In this document: positions 26,758-35,045 of the stretch, one piece after another
Layout: each line of letters opens with the position of its first letter
Numbering within the stretch: position 1 is the stretch's first letter
Source of the DNA: Sulfurifustis variabilis
Lineage (GTDB): Bacteria; Pseudomonadota; Gammaproteobacteria; Acidiferrobacterales; Sulfurifustaceae
Assembly: GCF_002355415.1 (NCBI RefSeq)
Contig: NZ_AP014936.1
Coordinates: forward strand, 1,798,001-1,862,000
Length of the DNA stretch: 64,000 bases
Reading direction: 5' to 3'
Program-made: the position numbers and the translations under genes
The notes under the pieces: generated by a model
Databases searched by the model: none
Told to the model about the DNA's origin: nothing
What the model saw: only the letters and a program-made list of their open reading frames with translations

Positions 26758-27455
26758 TTCCGTTTTCCTCCGCGCGGGCGCGGGCCCGCCCCTTCGAACA
26801 GCAGGCGGACCGTGTGCTCCGCCAGACGCCGCGCGAACGCGTCGTCGATGCGAAGGCCGAATACCTGCTCGACCACCGGCTGAGCGACGAACGGGAACAG
26901 GGTCATGCTCATGATGGAGAGCGCCGTCAAGGTGAGATCGAGATCCTGTCGCACGACGCCGCGCTCCCGTTCCCGGGCGAGAATCGCCGGCAGGCGCCCG
27001 CCCCCTTTGGCCGCGAACTCGCGCGCGAAGATGTCGCGGAAGGCGCCCTCCTCCGCGAGCACCTCCCGGACGATCAGCCTGGGCACCCACGGTTCCTGCG
27101 CCAGCACCCGCATGATGTTGCCGACCAGCTCGCGCAGATCGGGTTCCGATCCGCTCTCCGAGAACGCCTGCGCCCGCTGGAGCACCGGCCCGAGAGTCTG
27201 CTGGAGCATCGCGCGATACAGGCCGCGCTTGTCCCCGAAGTGGTAGTGGACCAGGGCCGGATTCACTTTCGCGCGCGCGGCGATGCCGCGCACGGAGACC
27301 GCGCGGAAGTCGCGCTGCGCGAAGAGCTCGCGGGCGGCGCGCAGCAAGGCCTCGCGCACCGCCTCGGTGTGGCCGGCGCCGCCGGGCCTCCCGGGCCGTC
27401 GCCGCGCGCGCGCGGTCTGATTCGCCCGCTTCTTGCCGATGCCTCGCATGGCCAT
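26754..27455 (-). CDS. TetR-family regulator (CecR-like), first gene of exporter operon
   Basis: 233 residues. A basic N-terminus (KKRANQTARARRRPGRPGG) precedes the TetR helix-turn-helix (ALLRAARELFAQRDFRAVSV, RGIAARAKVNPALVHYHFGD) and a C-terminal ligand domain. It heads the operon TetR, outer-membrane factor, fusion protein, two ATPases and two permeases, which parallels E. coli cecR-ybhGFSR; repression relieved by a drug ligand is the expected mode. Overlapping perfect palindromes lie immediately upstream of the ATG. No Shine-Dalgarno is visible within them, so translation from ATG 27455 or 27449 may be leaderless. Confidence 0.88.
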   Translation of the reverse strand: MAMRGIGKKRANQTARARRRPGRPGGAGHTEAVREALLRAARELFAQRDFRAVSVRGIAARAKVNPALVHYHFGDKRGLYRAMLQQTLGPVLQRAQAFSESGSEPDLRELVGNIMRVLAQEPWVPRLIVREVLAEEGAFRDIFAREFAAKGGGRLPAILARERERGVVRQDLDLTLTALSIMSMTLFPFVAQPVVEQVFGLRIDDAFARRLAEHTVRLLFEGAGPRPRGGKRK

Positions 27456-27481
27456 AATTAAACGTCCGTTTAATTTAAACG
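27456..27481. promoter_or_regulatory. Overlapping TetR-type operators abutting the regulator start
   Basis: Three CGTTTAA half-sites form two overlapping perfect palindromes: AATTAAACG-TC-CGTTTAATT (27456-27475) and CGTTTAA-T-TTAAACG (27467-27481). They touch the TetR start codon, so a bound repressor would block transcription start or elongation of the whole operon. Strongly AT-rich against the surroundings. Confidence 0.7.
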
Positions 27482-27694
27482 TCAAGCGCTCCGCGCGGCG
27501 GCCTGCCGCTTGCCTTCCAGGGCGAAGGCGCACCGACGGGGCGGCGGCGGGAGGTGCCGCTTCCTGCGGCGTTCTGACGCATTGATGGTGTGCCGGGCGC
27601 CGTTTACCGTGCGCCCCGTCCGTCATCCAACCGCCGGCCGACAAGGCATCCTTGCGCCGGCTTCATTGCATTTCACACCGAGAGGCAGACCGAA

Positions 27695-28009
27695 ATGACT
27701 TCACCGTTCGCAAGATGGCTCGGGGCCGGCGCGCTCGCTTCCGTACTGATCGCGGCCGCGGCACCGTCCCTCGCCTGCCCGATGGCCCAGGGCAAGCAGC
27801 ACATGCATCAGGGAGGCATGGCGATGCATCAGGGTGGGCATGCGCAGCACGGCCGGCACGGCGGCGGCATGGCGTGCGATCACGGTCAAGGCGGCGGGCG
27901 CGTGTGCATGCACCGTGGCGGCGCAGCCGCGGCGGATCCCTTGCAGGCCGAACGGTCCGAAGCCGGCGCCGCGGAGCCCGCCCCGGCGCAGCCTTCCGAC
28001 AATCGCTGA
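27695..28009 (+). CDS. Exported His/Met-rich probable metal-binding protein
   Basis: 104 residues: a signal peptide (WLGAGALASVLIAAAAPSLA, then C), followed by a region rich in His, Met and Gly with near-repeats MHQGGMAMHQGG and HAQHGRHGGG, and an Ala/Pro-rich tail. Such composition suggests periplasmic binding of copper, nickel or zinc, but no homologous family is recognised. Three Cys remain in the mature part (one directly after the signal cleavage, which could alternatively be a lipobox). GAGG lies upstream of the ATG. It is divergent from the TetR operon. Confidence 0.65.
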   Translation: MTSPFARWLGAGALASVLIAAAAPSLACPMAQGKQHMHQGGMAMHQGGHAQHGRHGGGMACDHGQGGGRVCMHRGGAAAADPLQAERSEAGAAEPAPAQPSDNR

Positions 28010-28121
28010 CCGGCCACGCACCGCTGGAACCGCCGCGGCCGGCGGAGCCCGGACGCCCTGCCCGTACGCGGAAAATGGCGCCACCTTCCCGGGTCGTCTG
28101 CGGTTCGGCCGACCCGTGTAT

Positions 28122-28135
28122 TTGACCGAGATCAC
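28122..28135. promoter_or_regulatory. Near-match FNR-type site upstream of universal stress gene
   Basis: TTGAC-CGAG-ATCAC, one base off the TTGAY-N4-RTCAA pattern, 68 bases before the universal stress protein ATG. The distance matches the perfect sites elsewhere in the window. Confidence 0.45.
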
Positions 28136-28203
28136 GACAGTCCGCGGGGCGAACCGTCATACTATAAGCAAAATAACGACGGCTCCGCCGAGGAGGTACG
28201 GTC

Positions 28204-28683
28204 ATGTACAAGCGCATTCTGGTCCCGGTCGACGGCAGCTCCGCCTCGCTCAACGGGCTCGATGAGGCCGTCCGGCTGGCCAAGACCGGCGGCGCCGCTC
28301 TGCGGGTCCTGCACGTCGTGGACGGCATCGCCTTCGTCGGCGAGCACAGCGCGTTCACCGCGGACGCCGAGTCCTTCCGGCGGTCGGGCAAGAAGATGAT
28401 GGACGACGTCATGTCGCGGGTGCGCAAGCAGCCGGTGCGGGCCGACTCCCTGATCGTCGAGAACCTGACGGGCCGGGCGGCCGATTCCATCGTCAAGGAG
28501 GCCCGGAAATGGCGCGCGGACCTGATCGTGATGGGCACGCACGGACGGCGCGGGTTCAACCGCTTCGTCTTCGGCAGCGACGCGGAGCTCGTGGTCCGCA
28601 CTGCACAGGTGCCGGTCCTGCTCGTTCGCGGGCGCGCCCGGTCGACGAAGGCAGGGGCGCGGAGAAAGAAAAAGTCGCGATGA
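28204..28683 (+). CDS. Universal stress protein, ATP-binding type
   Basis: 159 residues of a single UspA domain: KRILVPVDGSSAS at the N-terminus and the nucleotide motif G-x2-G-x9-G-S in MGTHGRRGFNRFVFGS, then VRTAQVPVLLVR. The full motif implies ATP or AMP binding, unlike UspA itself. Such proteins dimerise in the cytoplasm and help survival under oxygen limitation or energy stress. AGGAGG precedes the ATG. A near-consensus FNR-type site upstream fits the Anr/FNR control known for universal stress proteins in pseudomonads. Confidence 0.94.
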   Translation: MYKRILVPVDGSSASLNGLDEAVRLAKTGGAALRVLHVVDGIAFVGEHSAFTADAESFRRSGKKMMDDVMSRVRKQPVRADSLIVENLTGRAADSIVKEARKWRADLIVMGTHGRRGFNRFVFGSDAELVVRTAQVPVLLVRGRARSTKAGARRKKKSR

Positions 28684-28741
28684 GCTCCGGAAACGGAACC
28701 GGGAAGCGGCCTGGCCCTGCCTCGTGCAACCTCGCGCGTCC

Positions 28742-28755
28742 TTGACCTGGGTCAA
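28742..28755. promoter_or_regulatory. FNR/Dnr-type palindrome between universal stress and DsrC-like genes
   Basis: TTGAC-CTGG-GTCAA, a perfect palindrome, 179 bases before the DsrC-like start and 58 bases after the universal stress stop. The larger distance implies a longer 5' leader than at the other sites, or a start site upstream of the palindrome at 28796. Confidence 0.6.
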
Positions 28756-28795
28756 ATGCGTCCGGGTCCTCGCTGTCCGGGAGAGCCCGCCCACG

Positions 28796-28822
28796 ATGCG
28801 TTATCCCGTTCGGGATACGCAT
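28796..28822. promoter_or_regulatory. Twelve-base-arm inverted repeat in the DsrC-like gene leader
   Basis: ATGCG-T-TATCCCG-TT-CGGGATA-CGCAT: arms match over 12 positions with one unpaired T and a two-base centre. The centre is too small for a normal RNA loop, so a protein-binding operator is more likely than a terminator, and no T tract follows. It lies between the FNR-type palindrome and the DsrC-like gene. Confidence 0.5.
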
Positions 28823-28934
28823 GCAGGCCAATCGGGCAATAGTGCGCGGCGCGCGCGACGCTTATTTATGTGGGGGAGGCCGGGGCCGCACCGAAGCCGC
28901 GGCCTCCATACCCACACAGCGAGGGCCGTCGAGC

Positions 28935-29267
28935 ATGACCGCACAGGCACAGACCGCGAAGTACCAGACCGACTCCGAAGGCTACCTGATGGATCCGAGT
29001 GACTGGAACGAAACGGTCGCGCAGGAGCTGGCCGACAAGTACGGGATACGGCTCGGCCCCGATCACTGGGAAGTGCTCTACTTCATGCGGGACTACTTCG
29101 AGCAGCACCACATCGCCGTCGACGCCCGCTTCGTCATCAAGTTCCTCTCCGAGAAGCACGGCGGCTCCGGCCGCGAACGCCTGTACAAGCTCTTCCCCTA
29201 CGGCTACATGCAGCAGGCCTGCAAGATCGCCGGCATGCGCCGCCCGCGGGCCTGGAGCACGGGCTAG
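28935..29267 (+). CDS. DsrC/TusE-family protein lacking the penultimate cysteine
   Basis: 110 residues with the family hallmarks DSEGYLMDPSDWNE, HWEVLYFMRDYFEQHHIAV, FLSEKHGG, LYKLFPYGYMQQACKIAG. DsrC proteins carry sulfur on two C-terminal cysteines. Here the inner one is kept (Cys96, the only Cys) but the usual ending with a penultimate Cys is replaced by RPRAWSTG. It therefore cannot form the DsrC disulfide or trisulfide and probably is not the dsrAB partner; a regulatory or TusE-like role is possible. No dsr genes are visible. The start is at the conserved N-terminus; no strong ribosome site is seen. Confidence 0.9.
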   Translation: MTAQAQTAKYQTDSEGYLMDPSDWNETVAQELADKYGIRLGPDHWEVLYFMRDYFEQHHIAVDARFVIKFLSEKHGGSGRERLYKLFPYGYMQQACKIAGMRRPRAWSTG

Positions 29268-29446
29268 CTTCCTCGCTCCGTCTCGGCGTTCGCGCGGGCG
29301 CGGGTTCACCGGCGCCTTTCCGCCCGCGCGCGATCGATTCCCCGGGCGCCCTGAAAGACACCGATCCGGGAACCTTTCCGGACGTTGGCGCATTTATCGG
29401 TCAGATGGGGCGCACATCGTGCCCCTGGATACCCAGGAGACCCGTC

Positions 29447-30022
29447 ATGACCGATCGCACGCCGACTGCACCCGCCTCCCCTGCCCGCCGCCTGTTCCTG
29501 TTCGAGAGCACGGCGCTCTCCTTGTCGGGCGTCGCGGTCGCACTGCTCGCCGGAACGCCCCGCCTCGCGGCCGGCTCGAACGCAGAAGCCGCGAACGACA
29601 TCCGCATTCTCAACGCCGCGCTGGCCGCCGAACGGGAAGCGGTCGCCGCGTACCAGGTCGGCGCCGAAAGCGGGTTGCTGAAGAAACCCGCGCTGCAGAC
29701 GGCCACGCAGTTCCAGGGACACCACAAGGCACACGCCGACGTGCTGGCGGCCACGATCCGGAAGCTCGGCGGCAGCGCTGCGGAGCCACCGGCCCGCTAC
29801 GACTTCCCGGTCGATCGCCTGCGCAGCCAGTCGGACGTGCTTCAGTTCGCGGCGAAGCTCGAACGCGGCGCGGTCACGGCGTACGCGAATGCCATCCCGA
29901 AGTTCGCCGACCGCGATCTTTCCCACGCGGCCGCGAGCATCCTGAGCGACGAGGCCATGCACTGGGCGGTGCTGCGGCAGGTGCTCGGTCTCGATCCCGT
30001 CCCCGGGGCGTTCTTCGCCTGA
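29447..30022 (+). CDS. Ferritin-like domain protein with twin-arginine-like leader
   Basis: 191 residues. The N-terminus SPARRLFLFESTALSLSGVA is followed by a hydrophobic stretch ending near AGTPRLAAG, a possible Tat or Sec leader. The mature part is a four-helix ferritin-like domain: ILNAALAAEREAVAAYQVGA, QFQGHHKAHADVL, LERGAVTAYANAI and SDEAMHWAVLR supply the Glu and His expected for a di-iron or catalase-like site. The function is likely redox or metal related in the envelope; the exact activity is unknown. AGGAGA precedes the ATG at 29447. Confidence 0.82.
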   Translation: MTDRTPTAPASPARRLFLFESTALSLSGVAVALLAGTPRLAAGSNAEAANDIRILNAALAAEREAVAAYQVGAESGLLKKPALQTATQFQGHHKAHADVLAATIRKLGGSAAEPPARYDFPVDRLRSQSDVLQFAAKLERGAVTAYANAIPKFADRDLSHAAASILSDEAMHWAVLRQVLGLDPVPGAFFA

Positions 30023-30084
30023 GCTGACGCCGCGCGCTGCTCGGCATCTCATTCCGCGCATCTGATTGAGAGAGGGTGAAAACA

Positions 30085-30201
30085 ATGGCTGCCATGATTC
30101 TTGCGTTTCTGTTCGTAATCGCGGTCGGGCTGCACGACCACGCTGGTAACGCCGAGTCGGCCGTTCAGGGTTCGCCGACCGAGGCGACAGCGCATCGGTA
30201 G
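30085..30201 (+). CDS. Very small membrane or exported peptide
   Basis: 38 codons: MAAMILAFLFVIAVGLHDHA then a polar tail ending in HR. One hydrophobic helix or signal peptide. GAGAGGGTG lies seven bases upstream of the ATG, the main reason to list it. No family is recognised. It lies between the ferritin-like gene and the sigma factor gene on the same strand. Confidence 0.4.
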   Translation: MAAMILAFLFVIAVGLHDHAGNAESAVQGSPTEATAHR

Positions 30202-30364
30202 ACGTTCGGGTCGACGGTCGCGATTGGACTTGGCGACGACACGTCCGCGCGGATGAGCAGAAGGCCTTCTTGCGTCGCTGCGGCTTGCCGCCGCCTCGCC
30301 GATGGGTGGAGACCGGTTCGCGCGGCCGCTATCATCGGCGGAGGCCGTGCGCGCGAGCATTGAC

Positions 30365-31072
30365 ATGGTTTTGGCACCGGATGACACGGCGGCCGGCATC
30401 GGCCGCACGAGCGACGAGCCCGACGAGGCGCTGGTCGCGCGCGTGCGGGCGGGCGACGTGCGCGCCTACGCGCTCGTGGTGCGCCGCTACAATCGCCGCC
30501 TGTTTCGCATCGCCCGCAGCATCCTGCGCGACGACGACGCGGCGCAGGACGCGATGCAGGAGGCGTATATCCGCGCCTACCTGCACCTCGATACCTTCCG
30601 CGCCCCGGGAAACTTTGCGGCATGGCTCGCGCGCATCACCGTCAACGAGGCCCTGATGAGAAAGCGCAAAGACCAGCGATACACGCCGCTCGATGCGGCC
30701 GGCACGGACGACGAGCGCGCGTCCGGCGGCAGCCTCGCCCCCGCCAGCGAATCGCCCGAGGCGTCCGCCGGCGCCGGCGAGCTGCGCCGCCTCGTCGAGG
30801 CGGCGGTCGATCGCCTGCCCGAGGGTTTTCGCACCGTGTTCGTCCTGCGCGCGATCGAGCAGCTGAGCGTGGAGGAGACCGCGGCCTGTCTCGGTGTCCC
30901 CGAGACCACGGTCAAGACGCGCTTCCACCGGGCCCGCCTGCTCATGCAGCAGGCCCTGCACGCCCACGTCGAAGCGGCCGGCCGGGAGGCTTTCGACTTC
31001 GCCGGTCCGCGATGCGACCGCATGGTCGCCGTCGTTCTCGCCCGCCTGGCGAATCTGCCGGGCCGGCGCTGA
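30365..31072 (+). CDS. ECF-family RNA polymerase sigma factor
   Basis: 235 residues. Region 2 spans RRYNRRLFRIARSILRDDDA, QDAMQEAYIRAYLHLDTFR and FAAWLARITVNEALMRKR. Region 4 spans LPEGFRTVFVLRAIEQLSVE, ETAACLGVPETTVKTRFHRA. A longer-than-usual linker lies between them. The C-terminal 30 residues after region 4 (FDFAGPRCDRMVAVVLARL) hold a Cys in the position seen in several ECF factors of this type. No anti-sigma gene is adjacent. The ATG at 30365 is used because the frame upstream shows no conserved residues. Its targets are unknown. Confidence 0.93.
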   Translation: MVLAPDDTAAGIGRTSDEPDEALVARVRAGDVRAYALVVRRYNRRLFRIARSILRDDDAAQDAMQEAYIRAYLHLDTFRAPGNFAAWLARITVNEALMRKRKDQRYTPLDAAGTDDERASGGSLAPASESPEASAGAGELRRLVEAAVDRLPEGFRTVFVLRAIEQLSVEETAACLGVPETTVKTRFHRARLLMQQALHAHVEAAGREAFDFAGPRCDRMVAVVLARLANLPGRR

Positions 31073-31100
31073 GCGTCGCCGGACGGCGATCGACAGGCGT

Positions 31101-32459
<1,359 letters not shown>

Positions 32460-32609
32460 CTACGGGACGCTTCCAGTCTATCGGATTCCCCGTGCGGCCG
32501 ACTCCCGCTGCGCCGACCCCTCGATCCTCACGCAATCACGCCCGCGCGCAAAGCCATTGCCCGTCCGTGGAGAATCGTGCTGCCGGCGGAAATCCGGCGC
32601 GCGATCGGC

Positions 32610-33245
32610 TCAGCCCATGTTCTGCAGAGCGAACTCCCAGTTGATCAGTCTGTCGAGCACGGCGTTGACGTAGTCGGCGCGGCGGTTCTGATAGTCCAGG
32701 TAGTACGCGTGCTCCCAGACGTCGATCGCGAGCAGCGGTTTCATTCCGGCCGTCCACGGCACGTTTGCATTGGCCGTCGTCACGACGCTCAACCTGCCGA
32801 GATCGAGCACGAGCCACGCCCAGCCGCTTCCGAACTGCGAGGTCGCGGCCGCGGCAAGCGCCTTCTTGCAGGCCTCGACGCTGCCGAAGGATGCCTCCAT
32901 CTTCTCCCGCAACGCGGCCGGCGGTTCTCCCCCGCCCTTCGGCCTCATGCTGTTCCAGTAGAACGTGTGGTTCCACACCTGCGCCGCGTTGTTGAAGATC
33001 GCCGCGCTGCCTGCCTGCCCCGCCGTCGCGCTGACGATCTCGTCGAGCGACAGATCCGCGAATCGCGTTCCGGCGATGAGCCGGTTGAGATTGTGCACAT
33101 AGCCCGCGTGATGTTTCCCGTAATGAAAGCCGAGGGTATGGGCCGTGATGACCGGATCCAGCGCATTGTCGGCGTACGGGAGCGGCGCCAATGTCAGCGA
33201 GGTGGCTCCGGCGCTCGGGTGGCTCTTTGCGTCTGCGGTATTCAT
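32610..33245 (-). CDS. sodB: Superoxide dismutase, iron type
   Basis: 211 residues, with an N-terminal extension of about 17 residues before [17 protein letters not shown]. Metal ligands and fingerprints: [29 protein letters not shown], and [19 protein letters not shown]. The Gln in AAQVWNH and GSGWAWLV point to the Fe rather than Mn subtype. It disproportionates superoxide in the cytoplasm. The ATG at 33245 has AAGGGG upstream. It shares its strand with gdhA (162-base gap) and the DUF2249 gene. Confidence 0.95.
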   Translation of the reverse strand: MNTADAKSHPSAGATSLTLAPLPYADNALDPVITAHTLGFHYGKHHAGYVHNLNRLIAGTRFADLSLDEIVSATAGQAGSAAIFNNAAQVWNHTFYWNSMRPKGGGEPPAALREKMEASFGSVEACKKALAAAATSQFGSGWAWLVLDLGRLSVVTTANANVPWTAGMKPLLAIDVWEHAYYLDYQNRRADYVNAVLDRLINWEFALQNMG

Positions 33246-33387
33246 GTCGGTCCCCTTGTCGTTCGGTGTTGCGCTGGGTGCGGAAACGGCGACGGCGAAG
33301 CGCAGCCGTTGCACGCACCATGGTGTGCATCGACGGAAATGGGAGGATCGGACGCCTCGCCCGATCCTCCCGTGCGAACGGGCCCGC

Positions 33388-33645
33388 CTACTTCCGGGTG
33401 AAGTCGATCACGATCAGCCCGGGCTCGCGCTGGCGGTACTCGATCGCCACACTGTCGCCGTAGCGCTGGACGAGCTGATTGAGCAGCGGTATGGGGTCGT
33501 GGTCGTTGCCGAAGCGCATCGTTTCGCCGGGTTGGAGCGCGTCCAGCGCGCCGAAGATTGCCGCGTGGCGAAAGCGCTTGGCGATCCCGCGCGCATCGAA
33601 CGGGTAAATCCGGTCTGGAAGGACGTGCAGGTGCGGTTCGGACAT
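33388..33645 (-). CDS. DUF2249-domain protein
   Basis: 85 residues covering one DUF2249 domain: [40 protein letters not shown], and a C-terminal strand [10 protein letters not shown]. The fold resembles TusA-like proteins but lacks the TusA Cys. DUF2249 genes frequently occur near denitrification or hemerythrin-like genes. A perfect FNR-type palindrome 73 bases upstream of the ATG supports oxygen or nitric-oxide control here. The molecular role is unknown. Confidence 0.92.
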   Translation of the reverse strand: MSEPHLHVLPDRIYPFDARGIAKRFRHAAIFGALDALQPGETMRFGNDHDPIPLLNQLVQRYGDSVAIEYRQREPGLIVIDFTRK

Positions 33646-33718
33646 GACGGCTCCTCGTCGAAGGGTCGGGCTCGACCCAAAGCCCGACCATTCTACTCAG
33701 GTTAACGCCGCTGGCGGC

Positions 33719-33732
33719 TTGATCTAGATCAA
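33719..33732. promoter_or_regulatory. Consensus FNR box upstream of DUF2249 gene
   Basis: TTGATCTAGATCAA, identical to the classical FNR/Anr/Dnr consensus TTGAT-N4-ATCAA and a perfect 14-base palindrome. It lies 73 bases before the DUF2249 start. This is the strongest of the sites in the window. Confidence 0.8.
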
Positions 33733-33868
33733 GTCCATCTCGTGACTGACCCGTGCGTCAGCGCAGCGCTACAGAATCGCGGCACGGTCGAGGCCACGGT
33801 CTCCACCGCTGGGTGGAGACGGATAATGGCGGCCTCATGGATCGACCATCGAAGATCGACGGTCGTCA

Positions 33869-34408
33869 TCATCTCCGGGGTTTGAGAGGTTTCGTGCGGC
33901 GGCGCTGCATGGCTTGGCGCACGGCGCGCTCCACCCGCCCGAGCGCACGATCCATCGCGGCCTGCAGGGAATGACGGCGCTCTTCGACCACGACGTTCGG
34001 CAGCCCGCTCAACACGACCTTGATCATGCAGCGCTTGTCGATCCCGCCGCGCGGACCGTTCACGTCCTCGACGCGCACGCTGGTGCGCTCGATCGAAGGC
34101 GCGAACTTCCCGAGCTTGCGGCCGAGCTTGCGCCGCAGGTAGTCCTTGTCGGCGGCGTCGAGCAACGATCCCATGGAGCGGACGTGCGCCGGGGTCAGCG
34201 CGGCAGCGGTCCGACCGGCCGTGCGCCTCGCCGGACGCGCCACGCGCGCGGGCAGCGGGACACGTTTGCCGCTGTCCGGTTTGCGCAGGCGCTCGTGTCC
34301 GCGCGCCGGCGGCGTGCGACCCGTGATTCCGGTCGATCCGACGCGGCCCCGGTCTGGTCCCCGCCCTCGACGAGCTCCCTTGCGGCCCTTTCGCCCTTTG
34401 GCGTTCAC
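33869..34408 (-). CDS. Ribosome hibernation factor (HPF/RaiA)-like protein with basic N-terminal extension
   Basis: 179 residues from a GTG at 34408. The first 75 or so are extremely Arg/Gly/Pro-rich and likely disordered. The rest (DKDYLRRKLGRKLGKFAPSI, RTSVRVEDVNGPRGGIDKRC, IKVVLSGLPNVVVEERRHSL, ALGRVERAVRQ) is an HPF/YfiA-type domain that in other bacteria binds the ribosome decoding region and stalls translation in stress. The GTG overlaps the TGA of the preceding CBS gene as GTGA, so it is translated by coupling. A later ATG (MGSLLDAAD, near 34174) is a possible alternative giving only the domain. Confidence 0.75.
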   Translation of the reverse strand: MNAKGRKGRKGARRGRGPDRGRVGSTGITGRTPPARGHERLRKPDSGKRVPLPARVARPARRTAGRTAAALTPAHVRSMGSLLDAADKDYLRRKLGRKLGKFAPSIERTSVRVEDVNGPRGGIDKRCMIKVVLSGLPNVVVEERRHSLQAAMDRALGRVERAVRQAMQRRRTKPLKPRR

Positions 34409-34890
34409 CGGGTCGCCCGCGGGCTGCGCTTTGCGGAGCGTGCGCGGCTCGCTGCCGCCCGTCGTGCGCTCGCCGGCGGGAGGCGAATCGACTGGCGCGT
34501 AGCCCGCACGGTCGGGCGGCTCGATCCCCGCCCGAGCTCTTCGAGCACGTCGGTCGCGGTGACGATCCCGACGACGCGGCCGTCTTCCAGCACCGGCAGC
34601 GCGCCGATGAGACGCCCGCGCATCAGGTTGGCCGCCTGACGAAGCGTGGTGGCCGGTCTCGCGCTCGTCACCTGCGGCGACATCAGATCGCGCACGGTGC
34701 GTCCTTTGCGGACCGCACCGCCTTGACGGCCGCCGAGATCGCGTTCGGAAAGCACGCCCAGCAGCCGCGTGCCGTCGGTCACGACCAGATGGCGAATGCC
34801 TGCGCGCGCCATCCGCGACCAGGCGACACTGGCCGTCTCGTCGGGGCCGATGGTGATGACCTCGGTGCTCATGATTTCCTGCAAACGCAT
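34405..34890 (-). CDS. CBS-domain pair protein
   Basis: 161 residues: two CBS motifs, MSTEVITIGPDETASVAWSR to about residue 55 and VRDLMSPQVTSARPATTLRQ to about 120, followed by a basic tail. Tandem CBS domains bind adenosine nucleotides and sense energy charge. The coupled HPF-like gene downstream suggests a link between energy sensing and ribosome hibernation, which is inference. The frame's ATG at 34890 begins right at the first domain. A near-match FNR-type site lies about 100 bases upstream. Confidence 0.9.
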   Translation of the reverse strand: MRLQEIMSTEVITIGPDETASVAWSRMARAGIRHLVVTDGTRLLGVLSERDLGGRQGGAVRKGRTVRDLMSPQVTSARPATTLRQAANLMRGRLIGALPVLEDGRVVGIVTATDVLEELGRGSSRPTVRATRQSIRLPPASARRAAASRARSAKRSPRATR

Positions 34891-34990
34891 GGCAGTACAC
34901 CCGACGATTTCCGGTTGGCGCTCCGTCCCATCGGCGGTCCGGTCGCGCGTGCAACGTCAACGCATTCTATCGGCTCCAGACGAGCTGACG

Positions 34991-35004
34991 TTGATTTTAG
35001 TCAG
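34991..35004. promoter_or_regulatory. Near-match FNR-type site upstream of CBS/HPF-like operon
   Basis: TTGAT-TTTA-GTCAG, one base off at the last position of the TTGAY-N4-RTCAA pattern, 100 bases before the CBS gene start. Weaker than the perfect sites. Confidence 0.35.
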
Positions 35005-35045
35005 GCGATGGGCGCGCGCCTCGCGTGTTGTTGTCGTCAACGTGT

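Noticed and set aside
28742-29267. A dsr sulfur-oxidation locus around the DsrC-like gene
   Set aside because: No dsrA, dsrB, dsrEFH or related genes are nearby and the protein lacks the essential penultimate cysteine.
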